50,710 bases of DNA from Acidimicrobiia bacterium (GCA_025937235.1 JAICRU010000012.1:1-50710); one strand, 5' to 3'; positions 16,218 to 25,234 are shown, counted from the stretch's first letter. Notes: generated by a model not told the origin, from the sequence alone. Numbers and translations are program-made.

Positions 16218-16444
16218 ATGGAGTTGTAAGCACTCTGGTCAAGTGGCCTTTTTCGCCTCTCCCATGTGGAAATACTCCGACCGAATCGCTCTTGGGCCGC
16301 ACCGTAACGAGCATGGATCGAATCTGCGAGGCCCTCGAGGTCATCGTCGTCCGGCACGAGGTCTCCCGGATCGCACTCATAGTGGGGCCGCCACACGTCG
16401 GAGGACGTTGGGTGAGCGGCTGACGGGTATGTCACACTGGCTCG

Positions 16445-17387
16445 ATGCCGGTACATGTGAACGCCGACAACCTCGCCCGAGCCGAGTCGGATCGGATGCT
16501 GGCCGAACTCCAGGAAGACGCCGGCGGCATAAACACGTTGTCTCACAATCGCGAGCCTGCCTCGGTGGACCATCAGACCGTGATACGGATGAACCGAGAC
16601 ACTCTCTACGGCTTCGCCGTCGTGGACCTGACAGACGGCGCCACGACACGATTCCCGAACATGGAGGCGTTACGTGTCCGTGATGGTCGTCGATCAGGAC
16701 CACTACGTGAACGAGATCTTCCACGCTGCTGGGGAGCACCAGCTGGCGAAGGACCGGTTCGACACCCCGTATGTGATGGCTGCTGTCCGGATCCTGGTCG
16801 ACCCGACCGATCCCGCCGACCTGGCAGAGGTGATCTCCCTCCAGGACCAGTTCCAACTCCAAGCAGAATCGGCCCGACCCTTCGCAATGCCTGACTACGA
16901 CGCTGCGAGCTTCAACGAGACCCGTGAGGCGCTCCTCCAACTCGCAAGAGGACTATCTGGGTTCACCCGGATGTTCGGCACGCGGGAAGAAGTCGACCCG
17001 GTGCGACACCTCATCGGCACGGCTGCAGGCTGGGGAGGGCTACCCACCACGGAGGCCGCCTACATCGGCGTCGACCCGAAGTTGCCCGCAGGAAGCTACG
17101 AGATGACCGTCCGCGACGTACCGGTTGGCGCCTTCTGGTCGATTTCGGTGTACAACGCCGACGGATTCTTCGAACCGAACGACGCCGGGTCGTACTCGGT
17201 GAACAGCGTCACCGGTGTCCGGAACGACGACGGATCCTTGACCGTCCGATTCGGTGACCACCCCGACGGGGTACCGAATGTGATTCCTATCACCGAGGGA
17301 TGGAACTATCTGGTCCGTCTGTACCGACCAAGAGAAGAGATCCGCGACGGCTCTTGGCAATTCACCGCCATCGACAACGCTGGGTAG
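16445..17387 (+). pseudogene. DUF1254/DUF1214-family protein, frameshifted
   Basis: Two adjoining frames together give one family protein. Frame one (from 16445) encodes VNADNLARAESDRML through NREPASVDHQTVIRMNRDTLYG and ends its similarity near 16663. The second frame, open from about 16674, continues with SVMVVDQDHYVNEIF, the EEVDPVRHLIGTAAGWGG block, FWSISVYNADGFFEPND and WNYLVRLYRPR. The join at 16664-16673 (GAGGCGTTACGTG) would be repaired by two extra bases or one fewer, restoring G-R-Y-V-S. Either a real pseudogene or a sequencing/assembly error. The family has no agreed function. Confidence 0.85.
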
Positions 17388-17449
17388 CCCCGATTCCGAC
17401 CGGATCGATCGGTAGCGTCGAGTCACCAGACGACGAGACCAGGAGCAGG

Positions 17450-18940
17450 GTGGCCGGCACGATCATCCCGAGATGGGAATGGCGCACCTTCTCGCCCCCT
17501 GGTGAGGTGGTCTCCGCGTTCGCCCGGATTGACCCACACGTGGTGCAGGACAGTGACGAGGTCTACCTGCTCACCGACGGTGACGCCAACCTCAAGGTGC
17601 GCGACGGGCTCCTCGACGTCAAGTCGTTGCGGAGCACGGATCGCCGGGGTCTGGAGCTTTGGGAGCCAGTGGTCAAGGCAGAGCTACCGGTGACTCGCGG
17701 CGAGCTTGCATCCGTCTTCGCCGCCCTGGGAGCCCCCGCCCCTTCTCTCGAGGCGGAGGCCTACACCCTGGAGGGGACAATGGTCGAACTGGCAGAGGCC
17801 GGTGACGAAATAGACGCGGTCGAGGTGCACAAGCGACGAGCCCGCTACCAGGTCCACGACTGCATGGTCGAGCTGACCGACCTGGTCGTAGACGGACGGC
17901 CCGGCAAGACCATTGCGATCGAATCCGAGGATGCGGAGGCCGTGGTCGCGGCGATCGGGTCCTTTGGCCTCACCGGCTATGTCAACACCAATTACACCCG
18001 TGGACTCGAGCAAGTCCTCGGCCGCCGCCCGGTGCGCTACGCCGTGATCGACGTCGGGACCAACTCTGTCAAGTTCCTCATCGCTGAGCGGGCCGACGAC
18101 GGTTGGCACACAGTCCTCGACCGGGCCGAAGTCACCCGTCTCGGTGAAGGACTCGAGGAAAGTGGTGAGATCGGGCAGGGGGCCCTGGGCCGGACCACAG
18201 ACGCGATCGCAGCCATGGTCGAGGAGGCTACGACTCACGGTGTGGTCGCAATTGCATCGGTCGGGACCGCGGGTATGCGGGCGGCCACCAACGCGGACGA
18301 GGCGATCGCCCGTATCCAGGAAGCGACGGGCATCCTGATCGAGACGATTCCGGGCGAGGAGGAGGGGCGGCTTGCCTATCTCGCAGTGCAGTCGAGCCTG
18401 AAGCTGGAGCCAGGGCCACTCGTCGTCTTCGACAGCGGAGGGGGCAGCACCCAATTCACCTTCGGTCACGGAGAGGCCGTTCTCGATCGCTTCAGCCTGC
18501 CTGTCGGCGCGGTTCGGTATGCCGAGGCCTTCGAACTAGACGGAATCGTGCCCCCCAGCGTTCTCGACCAGGCAATGACGGCGCTCGCGGAGGATCTGGG
18601 AGCGATCGACGGCCGCGACCAGCCAGACGTAGTAGTCGGGATGGGCGGGACCGTCACCAATCTCACCGCGGTCGGCCTGGCCATGGCCAGATACGACCCG
18701 GACCGGATCCAGGGATCGGCCCTGACCAGAGAGGAAGTGGAGCGGCAGATCGAGCTCTACGCCGCGACCCCGTTAGAGGAGCGTCGTGTCATCGTTGGTC
18801 TCCAGCCGAAACGAGCCGAGGTCATTCTGGCGGGGGCGTGCATCGTGCGAACAGTGCTCCAGAAATTGGGCCGCGATGCCCTCATCGTCAGCGACCGGGG
18901 TCTCCGCCACGGGCTACTCCAAGACCGATTCGGGAGCTGA
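17450..18940 (+). CDS. Ppx/GppA phosphatase with N-terminal CYTH-like domain
   Basis: A 496-residue two-domain protein. Residues about 200-496 are a Ppx/GppA phosphatase: YAVIDVGTNSVKFLI, IETIPGEEEGRLAYLAV, VFDSGGGSTQFTFG, LPVGAVRYAEAF and VVGMGGTVTNL, so exopolyphosphatase or (p)ppGpp-related activity is expected. The usual GGGSTE reads GGGSTQ. Residues 1-195 resemble a CYTH/triphosphate-tunnel fold: a strand WEWRTF, then LKVRDGLLDVKSL, basic VHKRRARYQV, and TIAIES near its end; the classical ExExK motif is not present. GTG at 17450 follows AGGAG; the frame is open upstream without similarity. A convergent hydrolase gene follows. Confidence 0.82.
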   Translation: MAGTIIPRWEWRTFSPPGEVVSAFARIDPHVVQDSDEVYLLTDGDANLKVRDGLLDVKSLRSTDRRGLELWEPVVKAELPVTRGELASVFAALGAPAPSLEAEAYTLEGTMVELAEAGDEIDAVEVHKRRARYQVHDCMVELTDLVVDGRPGKTIAIESEDAEAVVAAIGSFGLTGYVNTNYTRGLEQVLGRRPVRYAVIDVGTNSVKFLIAERADDGWHTVLDRAEVTRLGEGLEESGEIGQGALGRTTDAIAAMVEEATTHGVVAIASVGTAGMRAATNADEAIARIQEATGILIETIPGEEEGRLAYLAVQSSLKLEPGPLVVFDSGGGSTQFTFGHGEAVLDRFSLPVGAVRYAEAFELDGIVPPSVLDQAMTALAEDLGAIDGRDQPDVVVGMGGTVTNLTAVGLAMARYDPDRIQGSALTREEVERQIELYAATPLEERRVIVGLQPKRAEVILAGACIVRTVLQKLGRDALIVSDRGLRHGLLQDRFGS

Positions 18941-18970
18941 CCGAAGAGGAGCGAGTGTGTCGCCGGATGA

Positions 18971-18991
18971 CCCCCGGTCCGTTACTGGGGG
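18971..18991. terminator. Short hairpin at the convergent Ppx/hydrolase junction
   Basis: CCCCCGGT and ACTGGGGG pair over 5 nt with one G-T wobble. It lies just after the Ppx stop and overlaps the stop codon of the minus-strand hydrolase. Weak candidate. Confidence 0.35.
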
Positions 18992-21228
18992 CAGCCCGGA
19001 ATCGAGGTTCGGACGTGCCCGGTCATCGCTTCTGAGCGGGCGGCGAAGAACTCGTCGGTCAGCTCGTAATGAGAATGCCCGCTACCACCACGGGCCTGGA
19101 TATTGCCCCCGATGCAAGGGATCTCCGCCCCACCGAGGGGGTCGGAGTCCCGCCACAGGTTCACCCAATGGGACACGTCACCCCACCGTCGATCGACCCG
19201 GGCGACCAGGCCTCGCACCCCGGTGAAGGGGAACACCTTGTCGTAGAGGATCCCGAGAGGTGATCCATAGGTGACGAAGGCGCGCGGCAGCGGGGCGCCG
19301 GGTTGGGATAGGGCGACGGTCGAGATCACCGACCCCTGGGAATGGGCGGTGAGGATCTCAGTTCCCTCCACCCGCAGGGCCCTGTTGAGGGTCCGTACCG
19401 CGTGTGGCGAATAAGAGGGAGGAGCGAGGGGATGGAACCATCGGGGCCAGAACGACCCTGTGTCCCAGAGCATGCCAACCTTCCGGCGCTTCTCCGGGTC
19501 GCCGAAGCCGCCGATGATGCTGCGGAGGATGAAGAAGGTGATGCCGAAGATGATCACCACGACCGCAAGATCGAGGAACCGGGCCGGATGCACCGGGAGA
19601 TCGATGATCGGGAGGATCCACGTGATGTCTTCCAGCCACGCGATCTCGAGCCTGACCGCCACGATGACAACGAGCCCAACGACGGCTATGAGGACCGCTA
19701 TCGGAAGGCTGACGCGTCGGACCGCCAAGAACAGGCCGATCACCATCCCGAGGGCGATGACTCCCGCAATCCATGGCACCAAGTCGAAGTTGCCCTCCGC
19801 TGGTTGGAGCTCGGTGGGGACACATGACCAGCCTGCGGGTAGCACGCAGCCGTTGACGATCGCGACGACGGCGAGCCCGGCTGCGACGATCCCGACACCG
19901 GCCAGAATCTGCGAGGCCTTGCTCGTTGCGCATCGAAGCAATGCCCAGCTCTCCCCGCCTTGATCAGACCCGAGGGGGCCCCTGGAAGCCGCCCAGGCGG
20001 CAAAGGCTGCAAACGCCATGACGAAGCAGAGCATCGACTCCACGGTCCACGCTCCACCATTGGTCATGATGCTGGTCAACGAGATGTCGAAGACACCGTC
20101 GCTGTCCGTCGGGAACGGGTTGTCGTTGGCCAGGAAGCGGTAAGAGGCCAGTTCTACGAAGAGAGCGGCGGCCACACCGAGAGCACCACCCACGGTGGCG
20201 GCAAGCGACAGGGCGCTCATCGGAAGGAAGACCTGCTGCCAGTTCCGGACCCCGGACATTCGCTGGCTGACCAGGGCTCCGGTAGTGGCTGCCCCGGCCA
20301 GGATGGCGACGTAGAACACCATCTCATGTATGTGCGGCCAGGGGTCCCTTCCTCCTGGCGGCGAGCCTGCGATCAGTCTTCCGATGGAGACGAAGAGCAG
20401 GAGCCAGGCAAGGTGGACGTTGAGAACCGAGGTTCGGCGAATTGTCTCGCCGAGCCGATTCGAGGCTGCGATCGCGACGGTGTCGGCGACAACGATGGCT
20501 GCGACCAAGGCAGCGGCCGTGATGATTACCCAGCCTCCCTCGAGGCCGAGTTCCAGCGCGATCGGGATCATGAGGATCCCCAGGGCCAGATGGTGGCGAC
20601 GTAGCCGGTCGAGGACCGGCTGGCGACACCACATCGCAGGGTTGTCGAGGGTTGCCCCGGGTGCCGGGTCGCGAACCTGAAGGACTCGCTCCTCGTCCGT
20701 CAACCGAGGCGACACGAGGCTGGCTTCGCCGATCCCGAAAAGGAGCCGGAACTTCTCCTTCGAGGATTGGGGCTCCAACAGAGACTGGGTGGAGAGCCGC
20801 CAGACGATTACGAGGAAAAGCAGCGCGAGAAGGAATGCGCCACCCGCCACGAGGCCGGCCTGATAATCCGTCGTGGCCGCGATCTGGTTCACATGGCTGA
20901 TCAGGACGACCGAGCCCTGAGCGACGAGCACGGCGGTGATGAACAGCCCTGTCACCCTTATGAAAGCCTGCACCGTCGGCCTGGTAGAGGCCATCCACCC
21001 GGCGAGATTGGCCAACATGAATGGGGAGAGGAGGAGCCACAAGGCTGTGATCCTGCTCCCGGACGTCAGGCTGCCCCAGTGGAACGCCTTCACCTCCTTG
21101 CCGTCGCGATTCGATTCGTAGATGCGGGCGAAGGGATCGGAGCGGTCGTAGCTCACCGGGTCCGAGTACAGGAGATCGCGTGGTGGCGTCCCGGACATGC
21201 CGTGGACTCGCAACTCCGAGTGCGCCAT
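18982..21228 (-). CDS. Large polytopic membrane protein with split alpha/beta-hydrolase motifs
   Basis: A 748-residue protein. The N-terminus has LRVHGMSGTPP (H9-G10), which looks like the HG oxyanion loop of lipases, and then FHWGSLTSG and ALWLLLSPFMLANLAGW. More than ten hydrophobic segments fill residues about 70-560. The C-terminal 150 residues are soluble and carry TAHSQGSV, a nucleophile elbow with Ser near 630, then RDSDPLGG (Asp near 696) and GHSHYEL (His near 720). I infer a serine hydrolase whose fold is interrupted by a membrane domain. I recall similar actinobacterial proteins of unknown function. ATG at 21228 is preceded by GGAG. Confidence 0.72.
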   Translation of the reverse strand: MAHSELRVHGMSGTPPRDLLYSDPVSYDRSDPFARIYESNRDGKEVKAFHWGSLTSGSRITALWLLLSPFMLANLAGWMASTRPTVQAFIRVTGLFITAVLVAQGSVVLISHVNQIAATTDYQAGLVAGGAFLLALLFLVIVWRLSTQSLLEPQSSKEKFRLLFGIGEASLVSPRLTDEERVLQVRDPAPGATLDNPAMWCRQPVLDRLRRHHLALGILMIPIALELGLEGGWVIITAAALVAAIVVADTVAIAASNRLGETIRRTSVLNVHLAWLLLFVSIGRLIAGSPPGGRDPWPHIHEMVFYVAILAGAATTGALVSQRMSGVRNWQQVFLPMSALSLAATVGGALGVAAALFVELASYRFLANDNPFPTDSDGVFDISLTSIMTNGGAWTVESMLCFVMAFAAFAAWAASRGPLGSDQGGESWALLRCATSKASQILAGVGIVAAGLAVVAIVNGCVLPAGWSCVPTELQPAEGNFDLVPWIAGVIALGMVIGLFLAVRRVSLPIAVLIAVVGLVVIVAVRLEIAWLEDITWILPIIDLPVHPARFLDLAVVVIIFGITFFILRSIIGGFGDPEKRRKVGMLWDTGSFWPRWFHPLAPPSYSPHAVRTLNRALRVEGTEILTAHSQGSVISTVALSQPGAPLPRAFVTYGSPLGILYDKVFPFTGVRGLVARVDRRWGDVSHWVNLWRDSDPLGGAEIPCIGGNIQARGGSGHSHYELTDEFFAARSEAMTGHVRTSIPGCPQ

Positions 21229-21312
21229 CACGTCTCCCTCGACTCGACCTTCCCAAAAGCTACGCGTCGAAGAGTCCCAGACAGCTGGGGAATCCTCCCC
21301 ACCTCCCTCGCC

Positions 21313-21318
21313 TACCCT
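21313..21318 (+). promoter_or_regulatory. Leaderless-type -10 element (TACCCT)
   Basis: TACCCT ends 7 nt before the ATG of the NYN nuclease gene at 21326; no ribosome-binding site lies between. Confidence 0.5.
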
Positions 21319-21325
21319 TGCTGGC

Positions 21326-22333
21326 ATGGAAGAAGAGCGCATCGCCCTGTTCATCGACTTCGAGAACCTGGCGATCGGAGTGCGCGAGGCACTCGGTGGG
21401 ATGGAGTTCGACTTCGAGCCGATCGGCAACGCCCTGGCCGAGCGGGGACGCGTCGTCGCCCGTAAGGCCTACGCCGACTGGTCGATGTTCTCCGATGCCC
21501 GTCAGAAGCTGACCCGCAGCCACATCGAGCTGATCGAGATCCCCCAACGCATGGGGGCGAGCCGGAAAAACGCCGCGGACATCAAGATGGCAGTCGATGC
21601 CATCGAAGTCGCGTTCGAACGGGACTACATCACTACCTTCGTCGTATGCACTGGCGACTCCGACTTCACCCCGCTGGTCCACAAGTTGCGCGAGCTGAAC
21701 AAGAAGGTGATCGGGGTCGGGGTCAAGGCATCGACCTCCGCTTTGTTGCCACCCGCCTGTGACGAATTCCTCTTCTACGAGAACCTCGACGGAGTAGAGC
21801 CAAGCCGGGTGAGTGAGCCCGCCGAAGAGGGCGAGCGGGTCGACGATGCGACCCCCGAGCTCGCCTCGCTGATCACCACCACCCTGTCCGGATTGCTCCG
21901 CAGCGGTGGCGGTGAGGTCCTCGCTTCTTCCCTGAAGCGGGCCCTGTTGCGCAAGGACTCGACATTCAGCGAGGCCGACTATGGCTTCCGTGCGTTCGGG
22001 GAGCTCCTCACCCATCTCGAGTCCCAGGGTGTGGTTCAGACCTCCGAGGGGCCGGGCCGGGGCGACCCCATCGTCGAGTTTCCCTCCGGCGGCTCGGGAG
22101 AGGGGGCCGCTTTCGACCTGCTGGCCAAGGTGGTGAACGAGAATTCCAAGAAGGGATCACCGGTCTTCCTCTCCGGTCTCAAGAACCAGCTTCGCAAGAA
22201 GGACCCCGGTTTCTCTGAGAAGAAGTTCGGTTACTCGGGCTTCCTCCAATTCTGCAAGGCGGCGGCGACCAGGGGCCAGATCGAACTGACCTGGGATGAT
22301 GAGACGGGTGACTACCGGGTCGAGGCCACGTGA
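21326..22333 (+). CDS. NYN-domain (LabA/PIN-like) ribonuclease with two OST-HTH/LOTUS domains
   Basis: A 335-residue protein. Residues 1-150 are a NYN domain: ALFIDFENLA with D11, NAADIKMAVDAI with D85 and D91, and VVCTGDSDFTPLV with D111 and D113, giving the acidic metal-binding cluster of PIN-like RNases. Two winged-helix OST-HTH (LOTUS) domains follow (about 175-250 and 262-333), each with a GFRAFGELL or GYSGFLQFC core. OST-HTH domains bind RNA, so an RNA-cleaving or RNA-binding role is likely. The ATG at 21326 follows a leaderless-type box. Its stop overlaps the next gene's GTG start. Confidence 0.9.
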   Translation: MEEERIALFIDFENLAIGVREALGGMEFDFEPIGNALAERGRVVARKAYADWSMFSDARQKLTRSHIELIEIPQRMGASRKNAADIKMAVDAIEVAFERDYITTFVVCTGDSDFTPLVHKLRELNKKVIGVGVKASTSALLPPACDEFLFYENLDGVEPSRVSEPAEEGERVDDATPELASLITTTLSGLLRSGGGEVLASSLKRALLRKDSTFSEADYGFRAFGELLTHLESQGVVQTSEGPGRGDPIVEFPSGGSGEGAAFDLLAKVVNENSKKGSPVFLSGLKNQLRKKDPGFSEKKFGYSGFLQFCKAAATRGQIELTWDDETGDYRVEAT

Positions 22334-23568
22334 AGCGAACCGCCGACGTGGTGGTCGTCGGCTCGGGGATCATCGGCGCCTCTATCGCATTCCAGCTCAC
22401 CCGCCATGGGGCGGGGTCGGTGGTGGCGCTCGACAAGGGATTGGGCCCTGCGGAGGGCTCGACCGGGGCCTCTTCGTCGATATGCCGGTGCCGCTACACC
22501 CACCCCGAGGTGGTGAGGCTGGCCTTTCACGGCCAGGAGGCATACGGCAACTGGGCCGAGTTCACCGGTCTCGACCGGCCCCGGTCAGGGCTTCACCGGG
22601 TCGGCGTGCTTTGGATGATGGGGGAGAGCGAGCAAACGGTCGAGGCCGACGCCGGGAAGCTGGCCAGAGAAGGGGTCAAGGCGGAGGCGGTCGGGCCCGA
22701 GCAGGTAATCGACCTGTTTCCTTCGCTTTCCACCTGTGCGGTGCCGTTCGACCTCACCGGTGAGCGGGAACACGAATGCGCTCCCGGCGAGGCCTTTCTC
22801 TACGAGAGCCTCGGGGGATATGTCGATCCCGTGGGGGCCAACCAGGACCTGATCGAGGCCACCAGGAGGGGTGGTGGGAGCGTCGAGTTCAGCTCGCAGG
22901 TTACGGGGGTGATGAAGGCGAACGGGCGAGTCACCGGGGTCACCTTGTCGGACGGGTCTGAGATCTCGGCTGGGCTGGTGGTTAACGCCGCCGGGCCATG
23001 GTGCAACCAGCTCAACGCCATGGCAGGGGCCGAGTTGCGCTGGACCCTGACCCCAACCCGGATCCAGACCGTCTATCGGTCCTGGCCCTCCGAACTCGGC
23101 CCGATCCCGGTCGGTGCCGATGCCACCACCGGCATCTACTTTCGGCCCGAGACCGGCGGCCAGCAGGTGCTGATCGGCTCCGTGTTGGCCGAGGACGAAG
23201 AGGAGATCGTGGACGATCCCGACCACTACAAGCGGGTTCCCGACGCCGGCTTCACCGAGATAAAGCTTGCCGCATTTCATCATCGTGTCCCTGGTCTCGA
23301 AGCCAGGGGAGGGATATCCGGCGTCGCCGGTCTCTACACCATCAACCGGGAGGACGTCCATCCGGTGGTCGGCCCCTCGGGAGTGGACGGGCTATGGGTG
23401 GCCAATGGGTTCTCCGGGCACGGCTTCAAGCTGGCGCCCTCGATCGGCTCCATGATGGCCCAGGCAGTCACCGGGACCTCTTTGGAGTTCGACACCGACG
23501 TCCCGATGAGCTTCCTTTCGGTCGACCGTCAGCCGATCGCCGTCGCCGTAAAGAACGTCCTGGCCTGA
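22330..23568 (+). CDS. FAD-dependent oxidoreductase, DAO/sarcosine oxidase beta-like
   Basis: A 412-residue flavoprotein that probably oxidises an amino acid or N-methylated amine. The dinucleotide-binding loop is VVVVGSGIIGASIAFQL (residues about 7-23), then GSTGASSS, and the C-terminal FAD contact LWVANGFSGHGFKLAPSIG. The middle (VVNAAGPW) is also typical of the DAO fold. GTG at 22330 overlaps the nuclease stop, and its TGA overlaps the next ATG (TGATG), tying it to the ornithine-cyclodeaminase-like gene. Both enzymes handle amino or imino acids, so a shared amino-acid catabolic step is plausible. Confidence 0.88.
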   Translation: MKRTADVVVVGSGIIGASIAFQLTRHGAGSVVALDKGLGPAEGSTGASSSICRCRYTHPEVVRLAFHGQEAYGNWAEFTGLDRPRSGLHRVGVLWMMGESEQTVEADAGKLAREGVKAEAVGPEQVIDLFPSLSTCAVPFDLTGEREHECAPGEAFLYESLGGYVDPVGANQDLIEATRRGGGSVEFSSQVTGVMKANGRVTGVTLSDGSEISAGLVVNAAGPWCNQLNAMAGAELRWTLTPTRIQTVYRSWPSELGPIPVGADATTGIYFRPETGGQQVLIGSVLAEDEEEIVDDPDHYKRVPDAGFTEIKLAAFHHRVPGLEARGGISGVAGLYTINREDVHPVVGPSGVDGLWVANGFSGHGFKLAPSIGSMMAQAVTGTSLEFDTDVPMSFLSVDRQPIAVAVKNVLA

Positions 23569-24440
23569 TGCGCTACCTGAACTCGGCTGAGACCAGGGAG
23601 GCCCTGCCCATGCCCGAGGCGATCCGCGCCATGGAATACGCCTTCGCCGCCGAGGCGGAGACACCCCAGCGCATCCAGGTCGGGAGCTCTCTGGTGATGC
23701 CGGGGAGACTGGACGAGACCATGGCGGTCAAGGTCGTCTCGACCGCACCCGGGAACCCGGCCGGCGTGGTCGTGGTGTTTGGCGCCGACGGCAGCCCGGT
23801 CGGCTTGGTCAATGGCCCAACCCTCACGGCGATAAGGACCGGGGCGGTCTGCGGGCTCGCCACATCGCTGCTGGCACCTGCCGAGGCCAGCACCCTCGCC
23901 ATGTTGGGGGCAGGCGCAATGGCCTTCGACCAGATCGAGGCGGTGCGGGCAGTTCGGCCTATTACCAGGATCCTGGTCTGGTCCCGGAACCCCCTCAATG
24001 CCCGGATGGTTGCGGAGATGGTGGGAGCCGAGCACGTCGACGACGCCGACGATGCCGTAACACAGGCCGATGTCATCTCGTGTGCCACGCCGGCCACAGA
24101 GCCGATCTTTTCGGAACGAAACGTGCGTCCAGGGGCACATGTCAATGCGGTGGGCGCCTTCACCCCGGAGATGGTCGAGCTTCCCGCCGATCTGCTCGAG
24201 AGGGCCTATGTCGTAGTCGATGACTATGCCGCAGCTGCCGAAGAGGCAGGCGACCTGATCCAGGCGGGCAGGCTCCCCAACACTTCGCTGAGGGAGCTGC
24301 TGGCTGGTACCCACCCCGAGATCGGGGAGGACGTGACGGTATTCAAGAGCGTGGGTGTTGCCGCCCAGGACGTCGCGGCCGCCTACACGGCCCTGGTCAA
24401 CGCCGACCGTCTCGGAATCGGGACCCTTCTCCTCGGTTAG
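23568..24440 (+). CDS. Ornithine cyclodeaminase / mu-crystallin family protein
   Basis: A 290-residue NAD(P)-dependent enzyme. The family N-terminus (ETREALPMPEAIRAMEYAF), KVVSTAPGN, the substrate region LTAIRTGAVCGLAT, the Rossmann loop LAMLGAGAMAFDQIEAV and HVNAVGAFTPEMVEL are all visible. Members include ornithine cyclodeaminase, alanine dehydrogenases and ketimine reductases; which one cannot be told. Expressed with the DAO-type oxidase, an imino-acid reductase or dehydrogenase role is plausible. Start at ATG 23568 overlaps the previous stop by one base. The next gene is convergent and abuts the stop. Confidence 0.88.
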   Translation: MRYLNSAETREALPMPEAIRAMEYAFAAEAETPQRIQVGSSLVMPGRLDETMAVKVVSTAPGNPAGVVVVFGADGSPVGLVNGPTLTAIRTGAVCGLATSLLAPAEASTLAMLGAGAMAFDQIEAVRAVRPITRILVWSRNPLNARMVAEMVGAEHVDDADDAVTQADVISCATPATEPIFSERNVRPGAHVNAVGAFTPEMVELPADLLERAYVVVDDYAAAAEEAGDLIQAGRLPNTSLRELLAGTHPEIGEDVTVFKSVGVAAQDVAAAYTALVNADRLGIGTLLLG

Positions 24441-24746
24441 CTACTCGAGACTTTGGCTGAGCCGGCCGAGACGGCGGTCCCAGGTATCCCCGACGTCTTC
24501 GGCCCACCGCACCACGTCGCCGAGCGGTTCGGGGTCGAACGTGTATCGGACCTCACGACCTGCGGCCTGTCTCTCCACCAGGCCTGCGGCGTCCAGCGCG
24601 GCCAGATGCTTGGCCACCGCCTGACGCGATATGGGCATGGCCGCCGATAGCTCCGTCGCTGTGGCCGGGCCCCCGCGGGCGAGACGGTTCAGCACTTCCA
24701 GCCTGGTCGGGTCGGCCAGTGCAGCGAATACCTCGTGGGGGATCAT
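24441..24746 (-). CDS. ArsR-type winged-helix transcriptional regulator
   Basis: A 101-residue DNA-binding protein. It begins [20 protein letters not shown] and continues through [41 protein letters not shown], the classic ArsR helix-turn-helix and wing. No metal-binding Cys motif is present, so the trigger is unlikely to be a thiophilic metal. The start ATG at 24746 overlaps the SRPBCC stop (TGATG), and both are transcribed away from clpP. Two GCAAC-N6-GTTGC sites in the shared upstream region are the likely targets. Confidence 0.92.
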   Translation of the reverse strand: MIPHEVFAALADPTRLEVLNRLARGGPATATELSAAMPISRQAVAKHLAALDAAGLVERQAAGREVRYTFDPEPLGDVVRWAEDVGDTWDRRLGRLSQSLE

Positions 24747-25162
24747 CAGGCTGCGACGGACAGGAACGCCTCGGGAAAAGGGGAACCACCCCACTGCGGG
24801 GGGAGCCCGGTGATCGTCCATGGGAGCAGGGTCTCGCGGACGGTCAGAACGGTGCCGTCCTCGGCGGGCTCGAGATCGATCTCGACCTGGGTGGGCAGAC
24901 CGTCGTCGGTTCGCCAGCTCCATTGGAGACGACGTCCGGGCACGATCTCCTCGATGGTGCCCCACACCCGATGACCCTCGTCGGGGGTCATGACGATCGA
25001 GCCGCCGGGCCGCAATTCGATCTCGACGTCTTCGCCCATCCAGTCGGCAACCAGATCTCCTTCGGTCAGGTGCTGCCAGACCAAGTCCGGGTCGGCGAGC
25101 AGGGTCACCTTCCGTTCGACGGAGATGTTCCCCGCCGACTCCTCGAAGAGCTCTTCACGCAT
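24746..25162 (-). CDS. SRPBCC/AHSA1-domain protein
   Basis: A 138-residue START-like ligand-binding protein, first gene of a two-gene unit with the ArsR-type regulator. The pattern [30 protein letters not shown], then [16 protein letters not shown] and TVLTVRET, is typical of AHSA1-type SRPBCC proteins often paired with ArsR regulators. It may bind a hydrophobic ligand or act in stress; no specific role is readable. Operator-like site 1 lies only 4 bp upstream of its ATG. Confidence 0.88.
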   Translation of the reverse strand: MREELFEESAGNISVERKVTLLADPDLVWQHLTEGDLVADWMGEDVEIELRPGGSIVMTPDEGHRVWGTIEEIVPGRRLQWSWRTDDGLPTQVEIDLEPAEDGTVLTVRETLLPWTITGLPPQWGGSPFPEAFLSVAA

Positions 25163-25166
25163 ACCT

Positions 25167-25182
25167 GCAACTTAGCAGTTGC
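25167..25182. promoter_or_regulatory. Operator-like inverted repeat 1 (GCAAC-N6-GTTGC)
   Basis: GCAAC TTAGCA GTTGC lies just upstream of the SRPBCC start. Arms and spacer length equal those of site 2, which starts 36 bp further right. A dimeric winged-helix repressor could bind both. Confidence 0.65.
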
Positions 25183-25202
25183 GCGTCGTGGTATGGTGAT
25201 GC

Positions 25203-25218
25203 GCAACCAGTTGGTTGC
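25203..25218. promoter_or_regulatory. Operator-like inverted repeat 2 (GCAAC-N6-GTTGC)
   Basis: GCAAC CAGTTG GTTGC lies 16 bp upstream of the clpP start, immediately before its ribosome-binding site. The same 5-bp arms and 6-bp spacer occur in site 1. Confidence 0.65.
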
Positions 25219-25234
25219 ACGAAGGAGGATGGAC

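Noticed and set aside
16208-16573. Minus-strand open frame between the tRNA and the DUF1254 gene
   Set aside because: Overlaps the tRNA 5' end and the antisense of the DUF1254 frame; no pattern and no ribosome-binding site.
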